Shown: positions 18,549 through 28,271 of the stretch, piece after piece | Position numbering within the stretch: position 1 is the stretch's first letter | Layout of the letters: each line of letters begins with the position of its first letter | NCBI RefSeq assembly: GCF_003609635.1 | Contig: NZ_MCIA01000015.1 | Location: 1-64,000, forward strand | Length of the DNA stretch: 64,000 nt | Source of the DNA: Lacrimispora algidixylanolytica | Lineage (GTDB): Bacteria > Bacillota > Clostridia > Lachnospirales > Lachnospiraceae | Reading direction: 5' to 3' | Translations under genes and position numbers: made by a program | The notes under the pieces: model-generated | Seen by the model: the letters and a program-made list of their open reading frames with translations, nothing else | The model's database searches: none | Told to the model about the DNA's origin: nothing

Positions 18549-18719
18549 AAGAAATATATAACCTATAATCGTTAAGTTTCCTTTAAGAGATGAAGGGGGG
18601 ATCCTTCTAGTCCATAAGCCAGAAACCTTCATCTAAGAACGAATGGCAACGCTGGTGCCAGTGAAGCAATAAGGCGGCTATGAAATATAGGTATGGTAGT
18701 AACATAGGAGGAAATAGTC

Positions 18720-19310
18720 ATGGAACGAAAATTAAAGTCATCAATTGTAACAGTACAGAAACTACATCAGTCGATGATCCGACTATTGAAAAAACAGGAG
18801 TATGAAAAAATTTTAGTTGCAGGAATAGCAAAAGAAGCAGGTTTAAATCGGACCACTTTCTATCTGTTTTATAGTTCAAAGGAAGAATTGATTTATGATA
18901 TCTGCGATACTTTTTTAGATGAATTTATTGAGGTTTTTATGGATGCATTAGATAAAAATGCAAAAGAGCAGGAAGTAAAGAGTTGTCAGAAGGCTTTCGA
19001 AAACTTAAGCAAACATGAGAAAGTAATAAAAGCATTATGGAATATTCAGGAGGAAACGTTTAATCCTTATAAAATCATGGAGAAATCTGTGGCTTCCACA
19101 GTTTATCAGTTTTTGGAAAAAGAGAATATTCAAATGAAAAATGGCGGTCAAGCAGACTTTTTTGCAAATCTATACGCAGCAAATGTGATGGCAACAGTAA
19201 AATGGTGGATCTATAATTATCAAGATTTCACGATTGGTTACGTACATGGAGTAATCAAAGATTGTCATGAGAAAGGTTTGCTTTCTTTACTGGAAAACAA
19301 GAAATCTTAA
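18720..19310 (+). CDS. TetR-family transcriptional regulator
   Basis: 196 aa, RBS AGGAGG with ATG 18720. The HTH (residues about 8-52) contains LVAGIAKEAGLNRTTFYLFY and the SKEELIYDICD transition, typical of the TetR branch with a C-terminal domain that ends in a WWI.NY (here KWWIYNYQDF) helix. It precedes a broken nitronate monooxygenase gene and the CocE/NonD hydrolase in the same direction, and probably regulates them. The 170 bases upstream hold no gene. Confidence 0.88.
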   Translation: MERKLKSSIVTVQKLHQSMIRLLKKQEYEKILVAGIAKEAGLNRTTFYLFYSSKEELIYDICDTFLDEFIEVFMDALDKNAKEQEVKSCQKAFENLSKHEKVIKALWNIQEETFNPYKIMEKSVASTVYQFLEKENIQMKNGGQADFFANLYAANVMATVKWWIYNYQDFTIGYVHGVIKDCHEKGLLSLLENKKS

Positions 19311-19398
19311 TGGTCGACACATTTTATGATTCTGTCTTTTGGGTTATTTTTATGCTTGTTAAAATAATAGAAATCAATACCAAAGGAGGATATTACAA

Positions 19399-19675
19399 AT
19401 GGGAAACAGAGCTTGCGACGTATCAGGAATTGAAAAGCCGAATATACAGGGATTAATGGCATGGTAAAGCTGTAGCGTCAGAAACACTCTGCCCAGTTGC
19501 TGAAAGTTTTTTTATGAGAGTAATGTCTGAGGAAGATATGGAACATGGAGCAGTTATAGCTGGACAAATAGTGCCACTTATCAATTGAGAAGAAGCAGTA
19601 ATTGATATTATTGATAACACAATAGCAGGTGCAAAGGTTTGTTTTGATGAGATTACAAAGTTCGAATTTCAATAA
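19399..19675 (+). pseudogene. Nitronate monooxygenase remnant
   Basis: A good ribosome site (AAAGGAGG) and ATG 19399 lead into ACDVSGIEKPNIQGLMAW, the standard entry of 2-nitropropane dioxygenase/nitronate monooxygenase, then a stop. The C-terminal part continues in another frame (FMRVMSEEDMEHGAVIAGQI, VPLIN, stop, EEAVIDIIDNTIAGAKVCF). The central FMN-binding barrel, about 250 residues, is deleted. The start signals are still intact, so a 22-residue peptide may be made. Confidence 0.75.
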
Positions 19676-19693
19676 TCCGATGGAGGATAAATT

Positions 19694-21334
19694 ATGAATC
19701 AGAAAATATTTAAAGATTCAAATGGAAACGATATACCTGTAATTTATGACAAATTACCTCCTGTAGAGGAAGCGGTCTACAGAAAGAACACATGGAAGGC
19801 TGGTACAAAACTTAACGATAAAGCTTTAACACTGCCTTGCAATATCATCGAAGAAAAAGATGTAGCAGCGACTTTATGTGATGGCACTAAAATTTTTACG
19901 GATGTATTCAGACCCGATAATAGTCAGAAAGTACCCGCTGTTATTGCATGGAGCCCATATGGTAAGGAATTCCACGGTATGCCTGTGGAAGGCATCGCTC
20001 TTTCCGGTCTGCAAAAATTTGAAGGACCCGATCCGGCTTACTGGGTTAACAAGGGCTATGCTGTACTGAATCCTGACACAAGAGGAATTGGCAATTCTGA
20101 CGGGGATTTCTGCCAGTGGGGAAGACAGATGGGAAAAGATGGAGTTGATTTCATTCAGTGGGTAGTTGAGCAGAGTTGGTGTAATGGAAAAGTAGCCTTT
20201 TGCGGTAATTCATATCTTTCCATGGTCCAGTGGTTCATTGCTGAACAGCAGCCATCGGCGCTAGCGGCCATTGCACCATGGGAAGGCTCCTCTGATATTT
20301 ATCACGATTATTTTGTCTTAGGCGGTATACCAAACCCAGAGTTTGGTAGAATGGTATTTTCCAGTTTTCGAGGAAGAAACAGTGGTGAAAATGTAGCAAG
20401 TATGACAGAACGTTTCCCACTCTACAATTCGTATTGGGAAGATAAGGTTGCTGACCTTTCAAAAATATCTGTTCCTGCATATGTAGTCGCAAGCTATGCA
20501 AGTAAAGTCCATACCAGAGGAACGTTAAAATCTTATATAGAATGTGCATCGGAAGAGAAATGGCTGAGAATTCACAATACACATGAATGGCATGACTTTT
20601 ATATTCATCAGGATGAATTGTGTAGATTTTTTGACCACTATTGCAAGGGGATTGACAATGGTTGGGAAACAACACCTAAAGTTAGGTTATCAGTATTGAA
20701 TCCTGGTGGTGATGACATTGTTGATCGTCCAGAAAAAGAATATCCATTATTTCGTACAATACAAAAAACCACATATCTTAATGCAAATGATTTTTCCTTA
20801 AGCTGGTCACCTGTTGAAGAAGAATCGCTGGTAACCTATCAGTCTGATGACAGTGAAAGCAGTATTTCATTTTCAGTAAAATTTGATGAGCGTACCGAAA
20901 TTGGAGAAAATATGGAATTAACACTTTGGGTCGAGAGTGTAGGAAATAATGATATGGATTTATTTGTTATGGCAAATAAAACCTCAGCATCTGGAATTTC
21001 GTTGCCTGTAGAAGTTAGCGGTGCTCCTTACTGTGTAAATGGCGCTGCTGAATATGAATGGGGAAACGGTCATCAGCGAGTATCAATGCGTAACTCTGAT
21101 GATAAACCTCATTTTCTTGAAGCCGGCCAGATTGTTCCAGTAAAAATTGAACTCTGTCCAATGGGTATGATATTTGAAAAGGGCCAGGTCTTGACAATTG
21201 GAATCAGCGGATATGATCCTCAAACACCGGAGTTACCTGGTCAGCTTTCTACGAAAACAATCAATAAAGGAAAACATGTCATATATACTGGTGGAAAATA
21301 TCAGTCAACTCTTACAATTCCAGTTGTTTCCTGA
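19694..21334 (+). CDS. CocE/NonD-family serine hydrolase
   Basis: 546 aa, no signal peptide. The N-terminal alpha/beta-hydrolase domain (residues about 55-340) belongs to the X-Pro dipeptidyl-peptidase S15/CocE group: TRGIGNSDGDF oxyanion region, nucleophile Ser in FCGNSYLSM, HEWHDFY with the late His, and FDHYCKGIDNGWE. The last 200 residues form the jelly-roll domain of this group (PELPGQLSTKTINKG near the end). Members cleave esters or amides of acyl donors; the substrate here cannot be told. RBS GGAGG, ATG 19694. It follows the nitronate monooxygenase scar and probably shares the TetR-controlled operon. Confidence 0.88.
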   Translation: MNQKIFKDSNGNDIPVIYDKLPPVEEAVYRKNTWKAGTKLNDKALTLPCNIIEEKDVAATLCDGTKIFTDVFRPDNSQKVPAVIAWSPYGKEFHGMPVEGIALSGLQKFEGPDPAYWVNKGYAVLNPDTRGIGNSDGDFCQWGRQMGKDGVDFIQWVVEQSWCNGKVAFCGNSYLSMVQWFIAEQQPSALAAIAPWEGSSDIYHDYFVLGGIPNPEFGRMVFSSFRGRNSGENVASMTERFPLYNSYWEDKVADLSKISVPAYVVASYASKVHTRGTLKSYIECASEEKWLRIHNTHEWHDFYIHQDELCRFFDHYCKGIDNGWETTPKVRLSVLNPGGDDIVDRPEKEYPLFRTIQKTTYLNANDFSLSWSPVEEESLVTYQSDDSESSISFSVKFDERTEIGENMELTLWVESVGNNDMDLFVMANKTSASGISLPVEVSGAPYCVNGAAEYEWGNGHQRVSMRNSDDKPHFLEAGQIVPVKIELCPMGMIFEKGQVLTIGISGYDPQTPELPGQLSTKTINKGKHVIYTGGKYQSTLTIPVVS

Positions 21335-21571
21335 GGCATCCGGACAATCTGAGGACAGTTCAATCAAAGATGTTGGGCTATAAAAATGAGACCGATAGCA
21401 TCAAAATTGGATGCGTTGGCCGGACGCAATGCAGCAATCCTGCAGCTTGAATAATAGCTTAAATCCTTTCAGTTCTATATATTGTGGAACTATTGCATTA
21501 CATGATTTTTTAGCAAAATGTATCAATTAAAAAGGGAATATTCAAAATATTAAAAACGAAGGGAAATAGAT

Positions 21572-22135
21572 ATGAAGGTTGTAGCGATATATGGAAGTGC
21601 AAGGAAAAATGGAAATGGTGCAGCATTAGTTGAACGTGCAATTAGTAATTTTGCAGATAAAAATCCTGAGCTAAAGAGATATTATCTTTCAGATATGGAT
21701 ATTAAGTCATGTTTGGGATGTTTTGCTTGCAGAAAAAAAGAAATGTGCGTAAGAAAAGATGACATGAACAACTTGCTTCAGGACATGATTGAAAGTGATT
21801 TTGTTATCTTTAGTAGTCCGGTATATATGTATGATGCATCAGGTGATTTTAGACTTATGATAAACCGTATGTACCCAATGATTGGAGGAGAACCAGGAAG
21901 ATATACAAAACGACATCCGGGTAAAAAGTGCATGATTATAATGACACAAGGTGCACCTACCATCATGTTTCGCGGCGCAGGTAGAAATATAAAGCGTATT
22001 ATAAAAAGTTTTGGATTCGATGTTTTTGGACTTGTTAGGCTTGGATTTGCAAATGAAAAAGAAGCAGCAGAGAAGAACAAGAGTGTGCTTAGAAAGATTG
22101 ATCGTGTGTGTAGTAAAGTCATGAAAAGTTTATAA
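21572..22135 (+). CDS. NADPH-dependent FMN reductase / flavodoxin-like protein
   Basis: 187 aa. A Rossmann-like flavodoxin fold with the FMN phosphate loop GSARKNGNGA (residues 8-17), a cysteine-rich CLGCFACRKKEMCVRKDDM segment (about 48-67) seen in iron-sulfur flavoproteins and related quinone reductases, and the SSPVYMYDASGDF isoalloxazine loop. It probably reduces quinones, nitro-compounds or another electron acceptor in the cytoplasm. Only three of the Cys spaced CxxCxxC..C are present, so cluster binding is unsure. Start ATG 21572 after GAAGGG. Confidence 0.88.
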   Translation: MKVVAIYGSARKNGNGAALVERAISNFADKNPELKRYYLSDMDIKSCLGCFACRKKEMCVRKDDMNNLLQDMIESDFVIFSSPVYMYDASGDFRLMINRMYPMIGGEPGRYTKRHPGKKCMIIMTQGAPTIMFRGAGRNIKRIIKSFGFDVFGLVRLGFANEKEAAEKNKSVLRKIDRVCSKVMKSL

Positions 22136-23006
22136 TTAAAAATATATAAAAAAACCAAGGTGCTTTATATAATGAGAGTCATTAATCTTGTTTATTTTGT
22201 ATATGTAGAAATCTAAAAAAATAAGATTAGAGTTGTAACTGATTGATCTAGATTTGTTCAAAGTCTTTTTGGGAAAATAATCTTACTTATGATGTTTAGG
22301 ACCAATTTTGCAACTTCAAATTAATACCACCATTTCTTGGGTTTTGGATAAAAATGATTCCTACTGATTTATCTGGTGATATTTGCTACCAAGAGAACTG
22401 GAGAAATACATGGTATTTATTGATGGTACAAAGTTGGAAGCCTTTGCCGATAAATACACGTTTTTCTGAACTTTTTTGGCACAGGTGAATGAAAAGCTGT
22501 TATAGATCAAAGACGGTCTGGATTGAATTGGACAATTTCTTGATGCAATAAACAAAGTAAACTCAAAACAGTACTTCAGTCACTCGAAAATGTTAATGGT
22601 CAAATTTTCTTCATCAAAGACGATGAAATTCAAAAATGATACGTTAACGCAGCTCATATCGATTCAAACATATACTCAGGGACATATCAGCTTTTATCAG
22701 CAGCAAGCAAAAAGTATTAGGCTTGCTACTGATAAGATAATAAGGACACCAGGCTGTCAGGTTATTCTTTCCTGGATCATCAATTACTATTTTGTAAGAA
22801 TTACCGAATAACACTCATTCACTCGGAGCAGAAGCATTTTCCTTACCGCATTTGTTAGTCTGGTTGCCTAATCTTTATATTGTCTATCAAAATTTCCCTT
22901 TTCGTTTATAGTTTGTTTATCTTTTATACCTCCCCTGTTAATCCTCCCAATTTATGATAAAACTGTCTAAAATAATTCATATACATATAAACCAGGAGGT
23001 ATGAGG
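22136..23006. other. Long gap with IS1182-type transposase scar
   Basis: About 870 bases without an intact gene. At 22398-22469 (+) the frame reads ELEKYMVFIDGTKLEAFADK and then YTFF, stop, matching the conserved FIDGTKxEAxAxKYTF motif of IS1182-family transposases. The downstream 100 bases continue the decayed alignment with several stops. The last 100 bases must hold the promoter of the efflux operon. No RNA gene seen. Confidence 0.55.
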
Positions 23007-24188
23007 TTGAGAAAACAATTTTTTAACAATAAGAAAATCAAGATTCTGATTGCAGTTGCAGTAGTAGCCCTACTGTTGGGAATTATCATCGTTCCGACCA
23101 TGGCAAAGGATTCCAATGCAAATCTTACGGAAGCCGTAGCAGTAAAACAGGATATTGTAAAGTATTACAGCTTTAGCGGAAATATTGAGTCCAGCGATGT
23201 CCAGAACGTTCTTTCCACCACCAACAAGCCAGTAAAAAAATTCTATGTAAAGGAAGGAAACCAGATCCAGAAAGGTGACCTCCTATATGAGGTGGACAAC
23301 GACTCCGCCCAGTCCACTTTAACCAGTGCCAACACTACCCTGGCTGACGCCAAGACCACCCTTGCCGCAAAAAAGTCAAGCTATGAAAGAAGCCAGTCTC
23401 TCTACGGCACCGGAGACGTGTCTCTTCTGGAGCTGGAGACGGCCGGGGACGAATACAACAAGGCTCAAAATGCCATAACCGATGCACAATCCCGCCTGTC
23501 CCAGGCTGAGAAGGAGCTGGAGGACACGAAGTACTATGCGGAGGTATCGGGAGAAATTTCTAAAATCTATGTGAACGAAAATGATTCCGTCACCCAGGGA
23601 ACCCAGATCATGGACATTATCAACTATGATGACCTGGAGGTTAATGTAAAGGTGGATGAGTACGATTTATTCGCCGTTTCCGTGGGAATGGAAGCAGAGG
23701 TGTATTTCGAAGCAATGGAGAAAACCGTTTCCGGTACTGTTACTGAGATTTCAAGGGGAGCCAGCGTGGTAAACGGCGTTTCTTATTTTGAAACGACCCT
23801 GAGCTTGCCAAAGGACGATGAGCTACGAGTAGGATTATCGGCGGAGGTTAAGGTAGTAGCGGAAAGCGCCAGTCAGGCCATTACCATTCCTGTGGAGGCC
23901 GTCCTTTATGAGGGCACCACGCCTTATGTCCAACGCCATAATGACGCAGGAAACCTGGAAAAGGTCTATGTGACCGTGGGCATCAGCGACGGAAGTAACG
24001 TAGAAATTAAAGAGGGTTTAAGCGAAGGGGACCGTGTGTCCTATGTACCAAACGTAGGCTCGGAAGATAAAGGCGGGGGCCTCCCCGGCGGAGCAGGCCC
24101 CATGGGTGAGGTAGAACAGGAAAATAGCTCATATTATGGAAGCAACCTCCCGGAGACCATTCTATCACTCCCATTGGAGGTAGCATAA
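23007..24188 (+). CDS. Efflux adaptor protein (MacA/HlyD-type, RND-MFP family)
   Basis: 393 aa from TTG 23007; GGAGGT ends at 23000, so the in-frame ATG at 23001 is too close. A TM anchor (residues about 10-32) is followed by a split biotinyl-lipoyl domain (KKFYVKEGNQIQKGDLLYEV; ISKIYVNENDSVTQGTQIM). Between the halves is an alpha-hairpin rich in Ala/Gln (about 95-180), then beta-barrel and membrane-proximal domains. In MacAB-TolC the hairpin docks on TolC; here two TolC-like proteins are encoded in the same operon. It overlaps the ATPase gene by one base (TAATG). GC content is well above the flanks. Confidence 0.9.
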   Translation: MRKQFFNNKKIKILIAVAVVALLLGIIIVPTMAKDSNANLTEAVAVKQDIVKYYSFSGNIESSDVQNVLSTTNKPVKKFYVKEGNQIQKGDLLYEVDNDSAQSTLTSANTTLADAKTTLAAKKSSYERSQSLYGTGDVSLLELETAGDEYNKAQNAITDAQSRLSQAEKELEDTKYYAEVSGEISKIYVNENDSVTQGTQIMDIINYDDLEVNVKVDEYDLFAVSVGMEAEVYFEAMEKTVSGTVTEISRGASVVNGVSYFETTLSLPKDDELRVGLSAEVKVVAESASQAITIPVEAVLYEGTTPYVQRHNDAGNLEKVYVTVGISDGSNVEIKEGLSEGDRVSYVPNVGSEDKGGGLPGGAGPMGEVEQENSSYYGSNLPETILSLPLEVA

Positions 24189-24871
24189 TGCCAGAAGAAA
24201 TTTTAACTATGAAAAATATTGTTAAAGAATACCAGATGGGTGATGAGACCTCCACCATACTAAAAGGCATCAACCTAAGCGTTCAATCTGGCGAATTTAT
24301 TTCCCTCCTGGGTCCCTCCGGCTCCGGAAAATCTACATTGATGAATATCATCGGCTTTTTAGATGTGCCTACTTCCGGGGAGTACCACTTATCTGGAAGG
24401 AAAATGTCAGGACAGGAGGAAAAGCTTCTGGCACAGATCCGGCGGAAAGAAATCGGCTTCATTTTCCAATCCTTTTACCTGCTCTCCAGGCAGTCCGCCT
24501 TAAAAAACGTAGAACTGCCCTTAATCTACTCCGGCACGGATAAAAAGCTCCGCTACGAAAAAGCCGCCGATATGCTGAAAAAGGTAGGACTTGGTGATAA
24601 GATGCACCATCTTCCCCGCCAGTTATCCGGTGGGCAGCAGCAGAGGGTCGCCATTGCAAGGGCTTTGATTAACGACCCTACCATCCTCTTAGCCGACGAG
24701 CCAACAGGGGCTCTGGACCAAAAGACTGGACGCCAGGTTATGGAGTTGTTCCATCAACTGAACGAAGAAGGCCGGACCATCATCATGATCACCCATGATG
24801 TGAAACTTGCAAAAGAAGCGAAGAGGGTGGTCAGCATTCTGGACGGTAACATAAGCGAGGAGGTGATCTAG
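24188..24871 (+). CDS. ABC transporter ATPase (MacB/LolD-type)
   Basis: 227 aa. Walker [13 protein letters not shown]-loop [10 protein letters not shown], signature [15 protein letters not shown], Walker [13 protein letters not shown] and H-loop MITHD are all canonical. The length and the [14 protein letters not shown] form are typical of ATPases that drive FtsX-type permeases (macrolide, lipoprotein or peptide export). It is translationally coupled to the adaptor upstream and followed by the permease with no gap (TAG then GTG). Confidence 0.95.
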   Translation: MPEEILTMKNIVKEYQMGDETSTILKGINLSVQSGEFISLLGPSGSGKSTLMNIIGFLDVPTSGEYHLSGRKMSGQEEKLLAQIRRKEIGFIFQSFYLLSRQSALKNVELPLIYSGTDKKLRYEKAADMLKKVGLGDKMHHLPRQLSGGQQQRVAIARALINDPTILLADEPTGALDQKTGRQVMELFHQLNEEGRTIIMITHDVKLAKEAKRVVSILDGNISEEVI

Positions 24872-26065
24872 GTGATCAAAGAAAATTTTCTGATGGCCTG
24901 GGATAATATCATAAACAGCAAGATGAGGTCATTTCTTACCTCCTTGGGCATAGTCATCGGTGTTGCCTCCGTCATCGCCCTTATTACTATTGTACAAAGC
25001 GTTACCGGAGAAATGATGTCACAGTTTGAAAGTATGGGAGCTGATAAAATCACGGTTATAGCTACGGGAAATCCCTTGAAATCTGGTCTGACTACAAGCG
25101 ATTTACGAAAATTGGAAGAAATCCCCAACGTCACCGGCGTAGCTCCCTCCGTTTCCATTACCGGCTCCGCAGGAAAGCAGGGAATCCTTTTGGACGAAGT
25201 TTCCATCATGGGGAAAAATGAAAAATATTTTCAGCAAGACACCACAGAGCTGACCAGAGGCAGGAAACTGACGGCCCTTGACATGGACGGTCACACCTAT
25301 ACCTGTATCATTGACCAAGACATTGAAAAGGCAGTATTTCCCAATGAAAATCCCATCGGTCAGAAAATCATGGTCAACGGCCAGGGCTATGAGGTGGTGG
25401 GCGTAAGGGACACGGATAGCAGCAACGATGTCATGTCAGGAATCAATGCCAGTTCTACTTCTGACGGAACCATTATCATTCCCTATAAAAATGCCCTGTC
25501 CTTATCCGGCTCATCCACCTATTCCAATGTTGATGTTTTTTTAGAGGACACGAATTTGTCGGATGAAACCACCTCTGATGTGGAGACTGTCTTAGACGCC
25601 GCATTTAACTACAAGGACGACAGCTATAAAATCGTGGATTTGGGTAGTATTTTAGATACTATGAACAGTATGCAGTCCCTTCTTACAACCCTACTTGCAG
25701 GAATCGCGTCCATTGCCCTTGTAGTAGGAGGAATCGGAATCATGAACATGATGTTGGTTTCCGTTACAGAGCGAACCAGGGAAATAGGCCTGCGTAAAGC
25801 ATTAGGGGCTGAGCCCGCCCAGATCCAAGCTCTATTTATTATAGAGGCTCTGGCCCTGTCCCTCATTGGGGGAGCTATCGGCATTGCCTTAGGACTCATC
25901 ATCTCCGTGGTGGCAACCCTGATCATCGGGACGACATTTTCCATCTCCTGGGGAGCCATTGCTTTGGGAATCGGATTTTCCGTAGCAGTAGGCCTGGTGT
26001 TTGGCTGGACGCCTGCAAAAAAGGCCAGCGGACTAAAGCCCATCGACGCCCTGCGGTCCGATTGA
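24872..26065 (+). CDS. ABC transporter permease (MacB/FtsX-type)
   Basis: 397 aa from GTG 24872; GAGGAGGTGATC overlaps the end of the ATPase gene. TM1 lies at residues about 20-42 (SFLTSLGIVIGVASVIALI), followed by a large extracytoplasmic MacB_PCD domain (about 45-260). Three C-terminal TMs make up the FtsX domain, with the coupling sequence TERTREIGLRKALGA. MacB-type permeases do not move the substrate through the membrane but push it by mechanotransmission toward an outer channel. With the adaptor and TolC-like proteins, this implies export of a peptide, macrolide or lipid-like compound. Confidence 0.93.
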   Translation: MIKENFLMAWDNIINSKMRSFLTSLGIVIGVASVIALITIVQSVTGEMMSQFESMGADKITVIATGNPLKSGLTTSDLRKLEEIPNVTGVAPSVSITGSAGKQGILLDEVSIMGKNEKYFQQDTTELTRGRKLTALDMDGHTYTCIIDQDIEKAVFPNENPIGQKIMVNGQGYEVVGVRDTDSSNDVMSGINASSTSDGTIIIPYKNALSLSGSSTYSNVDVFLEDTNLSDETTSDVETVLDAAFNYKDDSYKIVDLGSILDTMNSMQSLLTTLLAGIASIALVVGGIGIMNMMLVSVTERTREIGLRKALGAEPAQIQALFIIEALALSLIGGAIGIALGLIISVVATLIIGTTFSISWGAIALGIGFSVAVGLVFGWTPAKKASGLKPIDALRSD

Positions 26066-26146
26066 TTTCAGTGAAAAATGGTTCCAAATAGGGGATTTTA
26101 CTGATAAGATGTACATAAAAACAATAAAATCCCTGGGAGATGCCAT

Positions 26147-27565
26147 ATGAAGATAAAAAACAAGATTCTATTATTCACCTTTTCAGTCATGCTGTTTTCA
26201 CTGGTGCTGTTTTTTGGAATCGGAAGCTTGGTGGTCTGGCTGTTTTCCGGTGATGTCGACGATGTGGGAATGCCGACCTTAGATCAGAAAGCCTTTCTGA
26301 TAGAAGATACCATAACTGCCATAGACAATGACAGCTCCGACTGGGCAGGTATCGCCGCCACCCTTGAAAAAGACGATTACAGACTTTACGTTACCAACGG
26401 AGAGGCGGTGGTTTTTTCAAACTTAGACCAGAAAGCCAGGCCCATCATTCGAATCTTGAAAAAAATTCCCTGGTTGGAAACAGGAAAGTCCTGCTATGTG
26501 GCAGGAGTCACTTTTGTGGGAAAAGAAATTGGCGGATATCGAATAACTGCAGTAAAAATGAACAATGTAACCGACGCCACCGGCCACAGAGTGAATCAGT
26601 TTGAAACTGTGCTCAACGCTTTTCTCGCAATCGGTTCGGCCACCATCATCGTGATTCTGCTCATTGGACAAATCCTTTCCTCTTGGATGGTAAGAAGGGG
26701 CCTTCGCCCCCTCCGCGTTCTGACAGATGGTGCTCAGAGAATTATGGACGGGAATTTGTCGGAGCCGGTCATCTATGACGGAAGGGATGAGCTTTCCCGT
26801 GTCTGTGAGGCATTTAACCAGATGCAGAGCCATTTAAAAGACGAAAAAGAACGAGAAGCAGCCTATGAAAAGTCTCGTACTGATATGATAGCAGGTATTT
26901 CTCACGATTTGCGGACGCCTCTGACCTCAGTGAAGGGCTATATCAAGGGCTTGCGGGACGGCATTGTAACCACTCCGGAGAAGCGGGAGCAGTATTTGAC
27001 CATTGCATACAACAAGGCCACGGAAATGGAGGTCCTGCTTCAGAACCTGTTCTATTTTTCAAAGCTGGAGACGGGAAACTTGCCCCTGTTTCTCACAGAG
27101 GAGGACATGGGCGTCTTGGTAAGGACCTTTGTGCGCCAGTCAAGAGATGAGCTGCTCCAGAAAAATGTCGACATCAGGCTGGACATCCGGACCGAAGAAA
27201 ATCCCATCATGGCGGAAACGGAGCAGATACACCGACTCCTTATGAACTTAACGAACAACTCATTGAAATACGCCGATGCAGAGGATCTGACCCTGACGAT
27301 TTCTGTTTGGAATGAGGCAGGCAAGATTCACCTCGTATTCGCGGACAACGGAAAAGGCGTTCCCGAGGATAAGCTTTCCAGCTTATTCGTCCAATTCTGG
27401 AGGGGCGACGAATCCAGAAGTAGCAGGATCGGAGGCGGTGGAAGCGGCCTGGGACTCAACATCGTAAAGCACATCGTGAAAATGCACGGCGGCTCTGTCC
27501 GTGCGAGAAATGAAAACGGCCTGGTCATTGACATTCTTTTACCGATCAGAGAAAGGACTATATGA
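26147..27565 (+). CDS. Sensor histidine kinase of the efflux operon
   Basis: 472 aa. TM1 at about 8-32, an extracellular sensor of about 120 residues, TM2 at about 158-182, and HAMP at about 183-236 (RRGLRPLRVLTDGAQRIMDG). HisKA has His253 in GISHDLRTPLTSVKG. HATPase_c has N-box MNLTNNSLKYAD, DNGKGVPEDK, GGGSGLGLNIVK. All catalytic residues are present. It overlaps the response regulator by four bases (ATGA). The position between the ABC and TolC-like genes implies that it senses the exported compound or the resulting envelope stress and controls the operon. Confidence 0.95.
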   Translation: MKIKNKILLFTFSVMLFSLVLFFGIGSLVVWLFSGDVDDVGMPTLDQKAFLIEDTITAIDNDSSDWAGIAATLEKDDYRLYVTNGEAVVFSNLDQKARPIIRILKKIPWLETGKSCYVAGVTFVGKEIGGYRITAVKMNNVTDATGHRVNQFETVLNAFLAIGSATIIVILLIGQILSSWMVRRGLRPLRVLTDGAQRIMDGNLSEPVIYDGRDELSRVCEAFNQMQSHLKDEKEREAAYEKSRTDMIAGISHDLRTPLTSVKGYIKGLRDGIVTTPEKREQYLTIAYNKATEMEVLLQNLFYFSKLETGNLPLFLTEEDMGVLVRTFVRQSRDELLQKNVDIRLDIRTEENPIMAETEQIHRLLMNLTNNSLKYADAEDLTLTISVWNEAGKIHLVFADNGKGVPEDKLSSLFVQFWRGDESRSSRIGGGGSGLGLNIVKHIVKMHGGSVRARNENGLVIDILLPIRERTI

Positions 27566-28260
27566 AGAAAATATTGATTATTGAAGACGACAAGGAAATT
27601 TCCATGCTTGAGCGGGATTACTTAGAGATAAGCGGCTTTGAGGTGGATATCATATCCGACGGCAGCAAGGCCGCCGCCGCTGCTTTAAACGGCGATTACG
27701 CTCTGATTCTTCTGGACCTTATGCTGCCTGGAGTCAACGGATACGACATCTGCCGGGAAATCCGGGATCAGGTGGAAATTCCGATTCTTATGGTCACGGC
27801 CAGGCTGGAATCTGTTGATAAGATCCGGGGACTTGGGCTCGGAGCTGATGATTACATAGCAAAGCCGTTTGATCCTGCGGAGCTGGTGGCCAGAATTAAG
27901 TCCCATTTGAAACGGTATGAAAGGCTGACAGGAGCAGGAAAGGACAGTCAGGAAGCGGACGCCGCCATTTTGGTGGAAGAGTTAAAGATTTTGCCCAGAA
28001 GTTGGAAGGTTTACAAATCAGGAGAAGAGGTGCGGTTTCCCAACCGTGAATTCGAGCTGCTCAAATACCTTGCAACCTACCCAAACATCGTGTTTTCTAA
28101 GGACCAGTTGTTTGAGCGGATCTGGGGGTATGAGTATGTGGGAGATAGCGCAACGGTGACGGTACACATCAACCGCATCCGGGAAAAGATAGAAGAGGAT
28201 CCTGCAAACCCCAAAATCATCGAAACCGTATGGGGCGCGGGATACCGGCTCAATAAATGA
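27562..28260 (+). CDS. OmpR-family response regulator of the efflux operon
   Basis: 232 aa. The receiver domain has the acidic pocket EDD (8-10), phosphoacceptor Asp52 (LILLDLMLPG) and Lys in YIAKPFDP. The winged-helix Trans_reg_C domain covers about 130-230 (NREFELLKYLATYPN, VTVHINRIREKIE, TVWGAGYRL). It is coupled to the kinase by ATGA overlap and is the presumed activator of the whole 23-30.7 kb operon. Confidence 0.95.
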   Translation: MKKILIIEDDKEISMLERDYLEISGFEVDIISDGSKAAAAALNGDYALILLDLMLPGVNGYDICREIRDQVEIPILMVTARLESVDKIRGLGLGADDYIAKPFDPAELVARIKSHLKRYERLTGAGKDSQEADAAILVEELKILPRSWKVYKSGEEVRFPNREFELLKYLATYPNIVFSKDQLFERIWGYEYVGDSATVTVHINRIREKIEEDPANPKIIETVWGAGYRLNK

Positions 28261-28271
28261 GGAGGACAGAC

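Noticed and set aside
22590-22811. 73-aa ORF on the plus strand
   Set aside because: No ribosome site or family pattern; it lies in the decayed IS region.
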